Below are positions 9,501 to 16,774 of a DNA stretch of 44,006 nucleotides, one piece after another. The notes below the pieces were generated by a model, which saw only the letters and a program-made list of their open reading frames with translations, was not told where the DNA came from and did no database searches. The stretch lies in the NCBI GenBank assembly GCA_964565405.1, contig CAZMEW010000007.1, forward strand, positions 1 through 44,006. Direction: 5' to 3'. The stretch comes from UBA922 sp964565405. Its GTDB lineage: Bacteria > Patescibacteriota > Patescibacteriia > Magasanikbacterales > UBA922. Both the position numbers and the translations under genes were made by a program. Position 1 is the first letter of the stretch; every line of letters begins with the position of its first letter.

Positions 9501-12280
9501 TAGACTCAAATGGTCTTGGTGGGCACGCATATTGTGTTGACAGCACTGCCAGAGGGTCTGGGTATTATGATACGTCCCTTGAAACATCTCAATTAATCGC
9601 AACACGCGGTGAATTTGGTGGTAATCAGCAGGGACAGATAGGTGCAGATACGACTGATGATGAGGTGTACGGTGAATTGCCGCTGTATATGGATGGTAAT
9701 GTTGATGTGCAGTATGCATGGGGTGCGGGAAATAGTGTGGGAAATTACAATCCTGACCATGCTGCGCTCCCAGTGTTTGATTCGAGGAATCCAGTCGATT
9801 ACGGAAGGACGATTAATGGTACTAACATACCAATAATCCCACAAATCGATTACCAAGGAAGAGAAGAGTACACTCATCTTATGAGGGTGTCTGGAGCAAC
9901 AGGAGACGAAAAATTGCAATTGATGCGTTTATTCCAAGCATATGCGTGGAGAAATATTAGTCCTGCTGCGCGTATTCTTCGTCTTGATACTCGGGGTACA
10001 ACAGCTGAACATCATCGGGTTTGGTATCACGAAGACAGTGCTTCAGTTCCTTCGGCAAAAAATATATATTCTTTTGCGCCATTGGTGGCACAATCAGGTG
10101 CTGTAGAAGATTCTGGGGTATTAATGCATCCACCTCGATTATTTAGCTACATTGGAGATGAGGATTATTACATGAATCCTAAATTTGTACAGTTTACACC
10201 AAATGCTGGCACTGCTTCATTTTCTCCTGATTATGAAGCGGGTGCTACAAATAGATTTATATACAATGACCGTGAAGTAGAATCTGCTTTGAGTGAAGGG
10301 GATATAAAGAGTGTTCATTTTGTACCTATTTCGTACCCTGATGGTTCACAAGGATACAATCCAGCACTTCTCACAACCGAAGTTAGTATTAACGTAAACT
10401 ATTTGCGAACTCAAAATCGTGCAGAAGGTGGAAGTGGAGTAGTGCCTGCCTATGTTGATGGAAGTGATGAAGACGATCAACATTACTATAGAATAGGCAA
10501 CACTGCCGGAAAACGTATGAACCGCGTTTCATACATGCTCGAAAGGACGGGAGATACGGCACCAGAAAATGATTGTGGCAGGAATGGATTAGTATCCTTC
10601 TGTAACTATACACAAATCGGAGCTTCAGGAGCGACATATACCGACTACAATGGCAGTTCGGACGAAGAAAAAGAGCGAACAAAAATCCATCGACGATATG
10701 TTACATTGATTTTTGCGCCAGATACTAATCCGGGTCATGAGTTTAATTCGCTGATTGGTTCCTCAGTACGACCACCGAGTACTGCACAAGAAGATCCATT
10801 TCAGGCTACCTGTAGGGCCTCAGGAAATGTTAATCGAAATTGGTTAGCAATCGGTATGGATTTCAATAAACAAGGTGAATTCTTGGGCTACATTTCACGT
10901 TGGTGTATGAATACCACTCATGAAGATGCAGGTGAGGCCAATGGAATACGCTTCGCAACTATTGCAGATATGCAAGATCGATGTGTTGAGTTTGCTGCAG
11001 TGGTAGATGAGGGAAATCCAGCCAAAGACTTTAATAAAGCATGGACTGATCGTGTGTGGAGTGGAAGTACATTTTATCCATTGATCGGGGATCCTCTTAA
11101 GTTCTTGTCGATTGTAAAAAATAAAGATAATAATCCTTCGCCTGGTCTAAAGCCGTATGGTTCACTTCCACAAGGTGTCGCAACTGCAGACATCTTGAGA
11201 AGCTCTGCAGGGAAAGTCCTACCACTACATACATTTGATGACTATAGACTTGGTGTACCATATCAATGTCAGGGGGGTGATGGATTTGGTAATAATACAA
11301 AGCATGTATTTAGCGTGAATTGTATTAATCCTGAAGGAGAAGAACCATTAATTACCAATAGTATCGCTGAAAATGGTACTAATGGCTCAAACATATTGCG
11401 CAGTATATTCTTGAAATACTATGTATATAAAGATATAGGAGTACGTCCAGTACAATTAACCGACACTTCAGTTGTGTCTAATGGTAATATGGATAAATCA
11501 GGAGATGGTGCGACCATAGGAACAACGACACAGGCTCCTCGTATATTCGAGCTAAATACTACTACCTGTACTGCCGGAAGCAATAATTGTAGCGCAGGAA
11601 GAGCAGATTACTTCACAGTCAATGGACAGAACTATGATCCGGCAAGTGCATATATTGTTTCTCCAACACAAGGAGGCTATACAGCGACGGTGAGTTTCTT
11701 TGCTTATGCTGATGACAATCGAATGCCGATCAAGCGTGTAATGGTAAAGTGGAAGGATGGTGAATTCTCAAATCAAAATCGGGTAGGGTTGTATGAAAAT
11801 AGAAAACCATTCTGTGCGAGTGGAGATGATCTAGCTTCACTAGGGGATACTGGACGATGTAGTGGATCACAACTTACCTGTAAGACAAATGCAGATTGTG
11901 CAGGTGCTGGAGCTACATGTCAGACGCAGACAGTGCTCAGGTTTGGGGATACGAAACGTGCATGTAAAGAAGAATATTTCGAATTTAGTTATCCTTATAC
12001 TTGTACAATTGCGACTACAAATAAAAATGTATCTGACCTACCACCTGAAGTAAGAACTCAAATTCCTGCAGGTGTAAGTAGAGTATGTGAATTCAAGCCA
12101 GGCGTTCAAGTACTCGATAACTGGGGATGGTGTAATGCAAGTCCCCAGGCAGGAGGTTCGAATTGCGCGAACGGTGCTTGCTATAATGATGGAATTGGAA
12201 TAGGTGCTGGCGCATGCAATCAAAATCCAAATGCGTATACTTTTTATCGAGGAAGTATCATTGTCATACCTCTACAGTAA
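3533..12280 (+). CDS. Giant cysteine-rich secreted protein (2915 residues)
   Basis: I do not recognise a named function; long Cys-rich secreted proteins of this kind are typical of Parcubacteria. The N-terminus has a basic start, a hydrophobic core and PVQAQ near residue 38, consistent with export by Sec. Residues about 40-130 form a helical region with a hydrophobic stretch. Between about 580 and 1510 a motif C-x4-G-C recurs about ten times (residues about 581, 627, 699, 761, 991, 1226, 1355, 1399, 1509). Residues about 1007-1166 resemble a jelly-roll carbohydrate-binding module (family 4/9-like), ending in YFLDNVELV. Three compact C-x-C/D-x-D-C-x-G-x-C patches lie near 1451, 1899 and 2776. 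A PKD/Ig-like strand FFAYADDNRMPIKRV lies near 2723. A ten-base N gap falls at residue about 981, in frame. It is cotranscribed with the preceding calcium-repeat gene. Probable role: an adhesin, host-contact or cell-surface structural protein. Confidence 0.8.
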   Translation: MFFLSKKTKKRSTLVLLILITSVYAFSFVLFRPTPVQAQFVDVNQGVRNVTDNIGDSLLAAGIGALVNGVSYFMRKIAYDTAKYIASGGKGQSALAFQDGFGTYLGRVGADSAFDAIEEFGQPFGLNLCKPPDLRLQIGLQVSISNIYENEFGGADGLGGPQPDCTYNQFKENWDNAKDTMIGDQNLLEKFNSSLKTSQGDLGVALGVLAKVDNIVAKQKLDAQLTRLEGEGFKGITDIISGNIRTPAQVISEETKETLTASNQTKLNTEQIAGIYGVQGGLQVLPMALSVFANTLVNSLLQNVLEKGLLPSKGDASSVADFYASTINSNRQGAEQAFSYLIAGIPQRPLTAYDVITEYSTCGSNPGLNNCVMDSGLVQALDRARVGEPITIGEALDQKNDLLHDWPLIPPSREVDNANLQYCHSQAYCISNVEKLRKARILPLGFEIAVRNSPPDKPWTLKQVVDGFDKCGAGEPFCKLIDPNWILKAPEARCEAKVFGPELLTESAPTRREECVDFSTCLQTDSNGKCLGYGYCTQEENTWKMPGNSCAEQFNTCKTYVSVATGQIASYISRTLDTPSCSADSVGCRAYSLDKVGDAWVSSVDVDTDLVFSGRAQAIHLTEAEQCPASAEGCSLFVDPLNGSSSEGNLFMKKAPAYLGCYDVDPATQGTIEWPQTKAELEKLNTQKATACSSFANACIPEEVGCEEYNPSSGGASVTGIIGGNSCPSQCVGYETFKQEETVFESSKFPLNFISSNAKTCSIQDVGCDEFTNIGAAAVGGEALEYYSNLKRCEVPNGTNGKVFYSWEGSESQGYILKRHRLAAISETNADYVATLGLSYQGADTAASIFGVGSPVYVEDVKTVLQKNYDQCNQETYNRLLENPYDPAAAHPDCRIFYDADGGIYYRLLGDTVTVSNACTPLRKTNYELNIDTNITAQNGGAATCESKGGLWDGSVCKRCSAGGQYEINATGTSTTAGTGXXXXKSEATSCSQSANGCRSYIGNTGNNLHFAATFGFEPTGNSVDALNEARVGWEGTVSIEAESIQVGAHSLRVNGANTSYTFNSGQLQTGAWYELRFWSRGNSPFGLAAGFSQGGQNVGQAFTFDPLTNSAVPASIAPEWREYHVGPVQFTGNVSAGAQLYFSAQGNVSPIIYFLDNVELVQIGGQSSDHKYLIKNSWRTTEGYEVPLACDSTPNNGLPGEYLGCREYTRADGGKFTLTNFERLCREEAVGCSAVVDTENTFSGIRPEEKQAYGAVCRKPSTVTSSSTAPCSVVLKDTSNAESTYSCTVEKGKTDCRIKTPIILVDGLALSGGCISDGASCVGTKDKLYVDNSTAVIKEDSDLIYLTHRQEFLCQEQNLGCVKAALETKNFTGTAVNAYTYQETFIKNKPSTYAETLCTGDEIGCEAFKYDNSLVYFKDPKVIGNALCVYKDKVVRGSQTYSGWFKVTGHCDNTNAECSQDNDCTDNGKCIDIGSTAACYSNYIDSSNEYGLWSQGTPGKYQGFVGVCDSSNNGCTELVDRAAVTPTTPKGKSYFVLMNDRLKERVGECEGKVSQKEGCVLFDQTEEPLKTYNTELSYLASTNNTPPNSPVLPSTSEPKDSNLILKVDRDRQCREWLACQKVIREYDDNGRPYELCETYSACNKLDSSGKCLPEGRVDYTADNSRMTKEEYVSRPTNWNDPEYSGYTLYGAFNPSNYVYLAFPGKTEAYLAYEMSASFFADGTDYDERGCRVMDRNTGEYVKQDGDICGYDDGGRCYAQKCLYPIAGTFKFTSRGGTPAETEGQAQTRSEENVAAMLKELEPGICKSYPEKDSPFRVGVAVEDENNTDDRKTSVNNSGITRVEYSERKSAYERANVCQLGGGNPSVDCSCEYVKVEYKNGVVDYWPTDDATKLPTGICTGNSGTEGSVCSADEQCGINGKCSLVSRKTTSYGQRGLCLEYDESRPIGVSEDTAPMHERFACLTWLPIQVSASTIDIDNLSLDAGYNPTIDSNGLGGHAYCVDSTARGSGYYDTSLETSQLIATRGEFGGNQQGQIGADTTDDEVYGELPLYMDGNVDVQYAWGAGNSVGNYNPDHAALPVFDSRNPVDYGRTINGTNIPIIPQIDYQGREEYTHLMRVSGATGDEKLQLMRLFQAYAWRNISPAARILRLDTRGTTAEHHRVWYHEDSASVPSAKNIYSFAPLVAQSGAVEDSGVLMHPPRLFSYIGDEDYYMNPKFVQFTPNAGTASFSPDYEAGATNRFIYNDREVESALSEGDIKSVHFVPISYPDGSQGYNPALLTTEVSINVNYLRTQNRAEGGSGVVPAYVDGSDEDDQHYYRIGNTAGKRMNRVSYMLERTGDTAPENDCGRNGLVSFCNYTQIGASGATYTDYNGSSDEEKERTKIHRRYVTLIFAPDTNPGHEFNSLIGSSVRPPSTAQEDPFQATCRASGNVNRNWLAIGMDFNKQGEFLGYISRWCMNTTHEDAGEANGIRFATIADMQDRCVEFAAVVDEGNPAKDFNKAWTDRVWSGSTFYPLIGDPLKFLSIVKNKDNNPSPGLKPYGSLPQGVATADILRSSAGKVLPLHTFDDYRLGVPYQCQGGDGFGNNTKHVFSVNCINPEGEEPLITNSIAENGTNGSNILRSIFLKYYVYKDIGVRPVQLTDTSVVSNGNMDKSGDGATIGTTTQAPRIFELNTTTCTAGSNNCSAGRADYFTVNGQNYDPASAYIVSPTQGGYTATVSFFAYADDNRMPIKRVMVKWKDGEFSNQNRVGLYENRKPFCASGDDLASLGDTGRCSGSQLTCKTNADCAGAGATCQTQTVLRFGDTKRACKEEYFEFSYPYTCTIATTNKNVSDLPPEVRTQIPAGVSRVCEFKPGVQVLDNWGWCNASPQAGGSNCANGACYNDGIGIGAGACNQNPNAYTFYRGSIIVIPLQ

Positions 12281-12289
12281 TTAGATATA

Positions 12290-12317
12290 AAAAAACTTCT
12301 ATGTTACCATGAAGTTT
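12290..12317 (-). terminator. Terminator for the lipoprotein gene
   Basis: Read on the minus strand, AAACTTC pairs with GAAGTTT across a ten-base loop and is followed by a run of T, just beyond the lipoprotein stop at 12384. It lies between two convergent genes. Confidence 0.6.
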
Positions 12318-12348
12318 GACTAGATCTGGGGTAAATTTTTCGAAGAGG

Positions 12349-12387
12349 CGGCACACCAGGGGGGGGGTGCGCCGCCTTGCTTTTTAC
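12349..12387 (+). terminator. GC-rich terminator for the giant-protein transcript
   Basis: GGCGGCACACC pairs with GGTGCGCCGCC around a G-rich loop (one G-T wobble), followed by GCTTTTT. It is oriented to stop plus-strand transcription after the giant gene. It touches the 3' end of the convergent lipoprotein gene. Confidence 0.6.
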
Positions 12388-12908
12388 GGGACCGCTTCAA
12401 CGAAGCAGTACACGTACTCGTTCGGACCATCGTGGATCAGGAGTTTGAGGAATGAGTCCTCGTCCCTGAGTTCACCAGTGATCGTTCCGCCTGTTACGGT
12501 TTGATTGGTGCTGGCGAAAAGGGGCATGTCCGTACCCGGTAGGGTTACGATTTCGTCTCCGAAGATGAGGGGTGCGTCGAGTTGAGTCTCGCAGCCCTTC
12601 TCGATGTCGGTCGAGAGTTCGACGTAAACGTCGAGGAGAACCTGAGGGTTATCCTGAAGTTTCCATTGCCTCTCGTACTCGAGGAGGTTTTCACAAACCT
12701 GCTCTCGCGTACGGATCGTGGTGTCTGGTTCGGGCACTACGTCCAGAGTAGTCGCAGTGTCAGCCACGTCGGCCGGGTTGGAGTTGTCCTCCTTCCCGTT
12801 GTCGACACTGTTGTTGGTGTCGGTCGCTGCTGAGGAATGGCTCCCATCATCGACCGAACTATCACATGCCGCCATCGCGATGATGGCGACGAAGAAGAGG
12901 TGCATCAT
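12384..12908 (-). CDS. Putative lipoprotein, function unknown
   Basis: The 174-residue product starts MMHLFFVAIIAMAAC, a short hydrophobic signal ending in a lipobox-like A-M-A-A-C, so Cys15 would be lipidated. A Ser/Asp/Thr-rich linker (about residues 16-65) follows, then a compact domain with three further cysteines (in VCENLL, KGCETQ and VYCFVE). A Shine-Dalgarno AGGAG lies eight bases before the ATG. The n-region lacks the usual Lys/Arg, which is unusual. GC content is clearly higher than in the neighbouring giant gene. It is monocistronic, with its own promoter about 100 bases upstream. No domain family is recognised. Confidence 0.7.
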   Translation of the reverse strand: MMHLFFVAIIAMAACDSSVDDGSHSSAATDTNNSVDNGKEDNSNPADVADTATTLDVVPEPDTTIRTREQVCENLLEYERQWKLQDNPQVLLDVYVELSTDIEKGCETQLDAPLIFGDEIVTLPGTDMPLFASTNQTVTGGTITGELRDEDSFLKLLIHDGPNEYVYCFVEAVP

Positions 12909-13012
12909 GGCACTTACTCCTGCCCTCGCAACGGGGCGTAGTAGAAGTGGACGTATCCCATATACAGACCGTTCTGCACAAGTGGGTGTCCACGAAGGAT
13001 CTTTCTATGGCG

Positions 13013-13041
13013 ATTAGACCATATATAAGCACTTTTGTCAA
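13013..13041 (-). promoter_or_regulatory. Promoter of the lipoprotein gene
   Basis: On the minus strand TTGACA (complement of 13036-13041), a 17-base spacer and TCTAAT (complement of 13013-13018). It leaves a 5' untranslated region of roughly 100 bases before the ATG at 12908. Confidence 0.55.
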
Positions 13042-13087
13042 GTTTTTTGAAAAATAAAATCACCATGGGTTGGTGATGAATCTTTGG

Positions 13088-13129
13088 AGAGTGGTCGCAT
13101 ATATTAAGTATACGCGACCACTCTTTTTT
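13088..13129 (+). terminator. Strong hairpin with T-run on the plus strand, no obvious gene before it
   Basis: AGAGTGGTCGC (13088-13098) pairs perfectly with GCGACCACTCT (13114-13124), followed by TTTTTC. The T-run is on the plus strand only, yet the nearest plus-strand gene upstream is the giant gene, which has its own terminator 700 bases earlier. A second small hairpin (ATCACC / GGTGAT, about 13060-13078) precedes it. Either it helps end purA on the minus strand or it ends a short unrecognised plus-strand RNA. The 250 bases between the lipoprotein and purA hold no other recognisable gene. Confidence 0.55.
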
Positions 13130-13159
13130 CTGTGCTCCTTTGTTGAGTGTTATTTCTTT

Positions 13160-14470
13160 TTACCAATCTGCGAGTTTACCGCGAAACTTGAGCGTCTGTC
13201 CGCGCTTGGGACCGACAGAGAGGAAGTCGATGGAAGCATCGAGAGACATATGTAGGAAGTTGAGGTAGTCCCGCAACTGTTGAGGGACATCTTCCCATTT
13301 ACGAATCTTCGTTGTATCCGTCTTCCATCCAGGGAACGTTCGATAGATCGGACGAGCGTTATCCAGGAGCTCATGATCAGACGGGTAGTGAGGTGTCCGT
13401 CTTCCATCGCTAAGCTCATACTCGGTACACACCCGGATCTCATCCATATGGTCGAGAATATCGACCTTGGTTAGCGCGAGCGACGTGCATCCATTGATCA
13501 TGACCGCGCGGCGTACCATGGGCACGTCGAGCCATCCGCAGCGGCGGGGCCTGCCTGTGCTTGCACCATACTCATTACCGAGCTGTCGGAAGACTTCTGC
13601 CTCGGCTCCGAAGAGCTCAGACATGAATGGTCCGCCTCCAACGCGTGTTGTGTATGCCTTCAGGACACCGATGACATCAGTGAAGGTGGTAGCGCCAACT
13701 CCAGAATCAGCACCTGTACTTCCCGATACACAGCTCGAGGAAGTGTTGTAGCGGTAGGTACCATGATTGTGGTCGATGCCTGTACCCTGGGAGGCCTCGA
13801 AGATAATCCGCTTGTTCTGCCGCAGAGCTTGGTGCACTCGGACAGTAGTGTCCTCGACATACTTTCTCAGCTTCACGCCAAAGTCATTGTAGTCAGACAC
13901 GACCTGTTCGAGATTGAGTGGGGTACCGTGGTAGAGGAGTTCGATCTCTTGATTCTTGGCACTACCGTACCGGAACACTTTCTCACGAAGCCGGTCAGGG
14001 TAGAGTAGATCAGCAACCCTCATTCCGACACGGGCAGCCTTGTCCGTGTAGCAGGGCCCGATTCCGCGGTTAGTAGTTCCAACCGCGTTTACGCCTGCAG
14101 CGGACTCTTTGAGTCCGTCAAGCATCTGGTGCCAGGGCATGACCACGTGGGCTTGGTCAGACACCCAGAGTCGGTCAGCGAGGGATATGCCTCTACTTTC
14201 GAGCTCTTCGATTTCATGGAGGAACGCACGAGGATCGAGTACGACGCCTGGTGCGATGACGCAGACGGCAGTCGGATTGAGCGCGCCAACCGGAACGAGA
14301 TGGAAGACGTATTTTTGGTCTCCGACCTCGACGGTGTGGCCAGCATTTGCGCCACCGTGGTAGCGCACGACCATACCTGCTCTCTCGGCAAGTTCGTCGA
14401 CGACGCGGGCCTTGCCTTCGTCTCCGAATTGGAGACCGACGACGACAGCGCGCTTTTCTTGCTTGTACAT
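13160..14470 (-). CDS. purA: Adenylosuccinate synthetase (divergent)
   Basis: PurA joins IMP and aspartate with GTP to make adenylosuccinate on the way to AMP. The 436-residue product has the family motifs: GLQFGDEGKARVVDEL near residue 12, NAGHTV near 43, GPCYTDKAARVGMRV near 137, SQGTGIDHNHGTYRYNTS near 232, TRVGGGPFMSEL near 277, STGRPRRCGWLD near 304, LTKVDILD, and VGPKRGQT near the end. The usual GDEGKGK loop reads GDEGKAR, and the normal DGAQG segment reads EASQG. The catalytic Asp and His are kept. The start at 14470 has AAAGGA upstream; the longer GTG start at 14503 is less likely. It is GC-rich compared with aspS and has its own promoter. No other purine gene is in the window, so it may serve salvage. 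Confidence 0.92.
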   Translation of the reverse strand: MYKQEKRAVVVGLQFGDEGKARVVDELAERAGMVVRYHGGANAGHTVEVGDQKYVFHLVPVGALNPTAVCVIAPGVVLDPRAFLHEIEELESRGISLADRLWVSDQAHVVMPWHQMLDGLKESAAGVNAVGTTNRGIGPCYTDKAARVGMRVADLLYPDRLREKVFRYGSAKNQEIELLYHGTPLNLEQVVSDYNDFGVKLRKYVEDTTVRVHQALRQNKRIIFEASQGTGIDHNHGTYRYNTSSSCVSGSTGADSGVGATTFTDVIGVLKAYTTRVGGGPFMSELFGAEAEVFRQLGNEYGASTGRPRRCGWLDVPMVRRAVMINGCTSLALTKVDILDHMDEIRVCTEYELSDGRRTPHYPSDHELLDNARPIYRTFPGWKTDTTKIRKWEDVPQQLRDYLNFLHMSLDASIDFLSVGPKRGQTLKFRGKLADW

Positions 14471-14522
14471 GATTTTCGAATCCTTTGTGTTAGGTTGCGG
14501 CACAGAGATTCTCCGATGGGAG

Positions 14523-14551
14523 AGTACATCATATTAAGAGGTCAGTGTCAA
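14523..14551 (-). promoter_or_regulatory. Promoter of purA
   Basis: Minus-strand TTGACA (complement of 14546-14551), 17-base spacer and TGTACT (complement of 14523-14528). It is divergent from the aspS promoter, with the two -35 boxes only 11 bases apart, so regulators or polymerases could interfere. Confidence 0.6.
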
Positions 14552-14562
14552 TTGGAGAGACC

Positions 14563-14591
14563 TTGAAAAACAGAGCGCTCCCTGCTACACT
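14563..14591 (+). promoter_or_regulatory. Promoter of aspS
   Basis: TTGAAA (14563-14568), 17-base spacer and TACACT (14586-14591), about 40 bases before the aspS ATG at 14631. Divergent from the purA promoter. Confidence 0.6.
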
Positions 14592-14630
14592 GCCTCTATA
14601 TTTCTACTTATATTAATGTAATTGAAGGAT

Positions 14631-16400
14631 ATGTATCGAACGCATACCTGTGGTGAGCTCAGTCGAGAATCAGTCGGGTCAGCCGTAACTCTTGCTGGGT
14701 GGGTGAATAAACGACGAAAATTTGGAAATCTCGTATTTATTGATCTTCGTGATAGATATGGTATTACACAGGTTGTTTTTAATCCTGAAAAACTTTCTAA
14801 TTTTGATGTAGCAGAAAAACTCAAATACGAATATGTAATTTCAGTGACAGGCACGGTAGTTGCTCGTGATGAAAAGAGTATTAATAATAATATTAAAACA
14901 GGTGAAATTGAACTTGTCGCGACAGAGGTGAGTATATTGAGCGAAGCAGATACATTGCCATTTGAAATTTTTGATGCAGGAAAAGGCGAAGAGGATGAAG
15001 AACTTCGTCTCAAGTATCGTTTCCTTGAACTTCGTCGTGAACGATTGAAAGAAAATATGTTGTTCCGCGCAAAAATGATTGGATTTATCAGAAACTTCAT
15101 GGAATCACGCGGGTTTGTCGACATTGCAACTCCAATTCTGACGGTGAGCTCACCCGAAGGTGCTCGTGATTTTCTCGTTCCTTCTCGATTACACAAAGGA
15201 AAATTTTATGCACTGCCACAAGCGCCACAACAATACAAGCAACTCCTCATGGTCGCAGGGTTTGATAAATACTATCAGGTGGCACCTTGTATGCGCGATG
15301 AAGACCCTCGTGCAGACCGCTCACCAGGAGAGTTTTATCAGCTGGACTGCGAGACGAGTTTTTTGACTCAGGATGAATTTTTTACCTTGATGGAACCACT
15401 GTTTATTGAGCTCACCGAAAAAGTAGCAGGAAAGAAAGTGAAATCAAAACCATTTCCTCGGATTCCTTTCCGGGAAGTTATGGAAACCTATGGAAGTGAT
15501 CGGCCTGATTTGCGCTACGACCTCAAAATGGTCGAAGTAACAGACTGGGCACAGAAGACTTCATTCGAAGTATTTACCAAAGCAAAACACGTCCGAGTAT
15601 TAGTGATTCCAGGTGGAGACAAATTTACACGTGCAGAAATAGATAATGAGTTTGCTGATGTTGCAAAACGCGCGCACGCGAAAGGTCTTGCATGGATGAA
15701 ATATGATGGTACGACATTTGATGGCGGAATCTCAAAGTTTTTTGACGCTGCTCAATTAGAAGCACTCAAAGAAGTAGAGACTGTAGAACCGAACAGTATT
15801 CTATTTTTTGTTGCAGATTCATGGGAAGCATCGTGCAAAGCATTGGGCGCAGTGCGTGATCTTGCAGGAAAAAAAATGAAGCTTGCCGATCCAGATGAAA
15901 TCGCATGGGCATGGGTAGTTGATTTTCCCTTCTATGAATGGAATGAGGATGCTAAGAAAATTGATTTTGCACACAACCCATTCTCCATGCCTCAGGGCGG
16001 AATGGAAGCACTAAAAACACAAGATCCGTTGACGATCAATGCATTTCAATATGACATTATTGCAAATGGACTTGAACTCTCAAGCGGAGCTGTTCGAAAC
16101 AAAGATGCTGCAGTCATGTACAAAGCGTTTGAAATTGCAGGATATGGTCCCGAGGTAGTTGATAAGAAGTTTGGTCACATGATCAAAGCATTTAGTTTTG
16201 GAGCACCCCCTCACTGTGGATTTGCTCCTGGAATCGAGCGTCTCGTTATGTTGCTTCGTGGAGAAGATAATATTCGAGCGGTGGTACCATTCCCAAAAAA
16301 TCAGAAAGCAGAAGAGCCAATGGTTGGAAGCCCTTCAGAAGTAGAGGATAGTCAGTTGAAAGAACTAGGAATTAAAGTGGAAAAAGAAAAAAAGAAATGA
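14631..16400 (+). CDS. aspS: Aspartyl-tRNA synthetase (bacterial type)
   Basis: This class II synthetase charges tRNA-Asp, and tRNA-Asn in species with the amidotransferase route. The 589-residue product matches the usual bacterial length. It shows an N-terminal OB anticodon-binding domain (MYRTHTCGELSRESVG, then VFIDLRDRYGITQVVF), class II motif 2 around MRDEDPRADRSPGEFYQLD, a GAD insertion domain (about residues 285-415), and motif 3 FAPGIERLVMLLRGEDNIR near 535. The usual GLDR of motif 3 reads GIER. I chose ATG 14631 because MYRTHTCGEL is the canonical beginning; a TTG three codons earlier is also in frame. It is monocistronic, divergent from purA, and ends in TGA. Confidence 0.95.
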   Translation: MYRTHTCGELSRESVGSAVTLAGWVNKRRKFGNLVFIDLRDRYGITQVVFNPEKLSNFDVAEKLKYEYVISVTGTVVARDEKSINNNIKTGEIELVATEVSILSEADTLPFEIFDAGKGEEDEELRLKYRFLELRRERLKENMLFRAKMIGFIRNFMESRGFVDIATPILTVSSPEGARDFLVPSRLHKGKFYALPQAPQQYKQLLMVAGFDKYYQVAPCMRDEDPRADRSPGEFYQLDCETSFLTQDEFFTLMEPLFIELTEKVAGKKVKSKPFPRIPFREVMETYGSDRPDLRYDLKMVEVTDWAQKTSFEVFTKAKHVRVLVIPGGDKFTRAEIDNEFADVAKRAHAKGLAWMKYDGTTFDGGISKFFDAAQLEALKEVETVEPNSILFFVADSWEASCKALGAVRDLAGKKMKLADPDEIAWAWVVDFPFYEWNEDAKKIDFAHNPFSMPQGGMEALKTQDPLTINAFQYDIIANGLELSSGAVRNKDAAVMYKAFEIAGYGPEVVDKKFGHMIKAFSFGAPPHCGFAPGIERLVMLLRGEDNIRAVVPFPKNQKAEEPMVGSPSEVEDSQLKELGIKVEKEKKK

Positions 16401-16430
16401 AATTATTCTAATTAACCTAATTATTCTAAG
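16401..16430 (+). repeat. AT-rich terminal repeat, left copy
   Basis: AATTATTCTAA followed by CCTAATTATTCTAAG lies directly after the aspS stop. It matches, in inverted orientation, the repeat at 16775-16814, and together they frame the broken four-helix-bundle gene. Confidence 0.6.
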
Positions 16431-16456
16431 GAGGGAGTGTGGAGGTGTAGAGGAAA

Positions 16457-16767
16457 GTGTATAATTTAGAAGAGCGCACAGCTCAATTGGGTGAAAATAT
16501 AATTAAATTGGCACGAAGAATACCTATAGATAAAGTTACAGAGCGGCTAGTGCCGTAGTGGGTTGGAGCAGGAACAAGTGTGGGCGCAAACTATTCGGAG
16601 GCTGATGATGCAGAATCTCCAAAAGATTTTAAGCATAAAATTGGAATTTGTAAAAAAGAATCTCGAGAAGTAAAACATTTCTTGCGAATGATGCCCGAGT
16701 ATTATGGCAAGAGGCAAAAGAATTAAATCTTATTTTTAACTCAATCTATCGTAAAATAAAACGGTAA
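16457..16767 (+). pseudogene. Degenerate four-helix-bundle protein (23S rRNA intervening-sequence protein / S23 family)
   Basis: Translation from a GTG at 16457 gives YNLEERTAQLGENIIKLARR, then after an in-frame TAG at 16556 the frame continues GAGTSVGANYSEADDAES, PKDFKHKIGICKKESREVK and HFLRMM. A frameshift at about 16695-16710 then leads into LWQEAKELNLIFNSIYRKIK before a TAA at 16765. These segments match in order the small four-helix-bundle family first seen in 23S rRNA intervening sequences and common as stand-alone genes in CPR genomes. With one stop and one frameshift it should be inactive. It occupies most of the 440-base gap between aspS and the glycosyltransferase gene and is framed by AT-rich inverted repeats, as if the whole unit had been inserted. 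Confidence 0.82.
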
Positions 16768-16774
16768 AATTGAT

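Noticed and set aside
14129..14566. 145-residue plus-strand frame opposite the purA N-terminus
   Set aside because: GC-rich genes give long antisense frames; the purA motifs settle the strand, and this frame covers the two divergent promoters.
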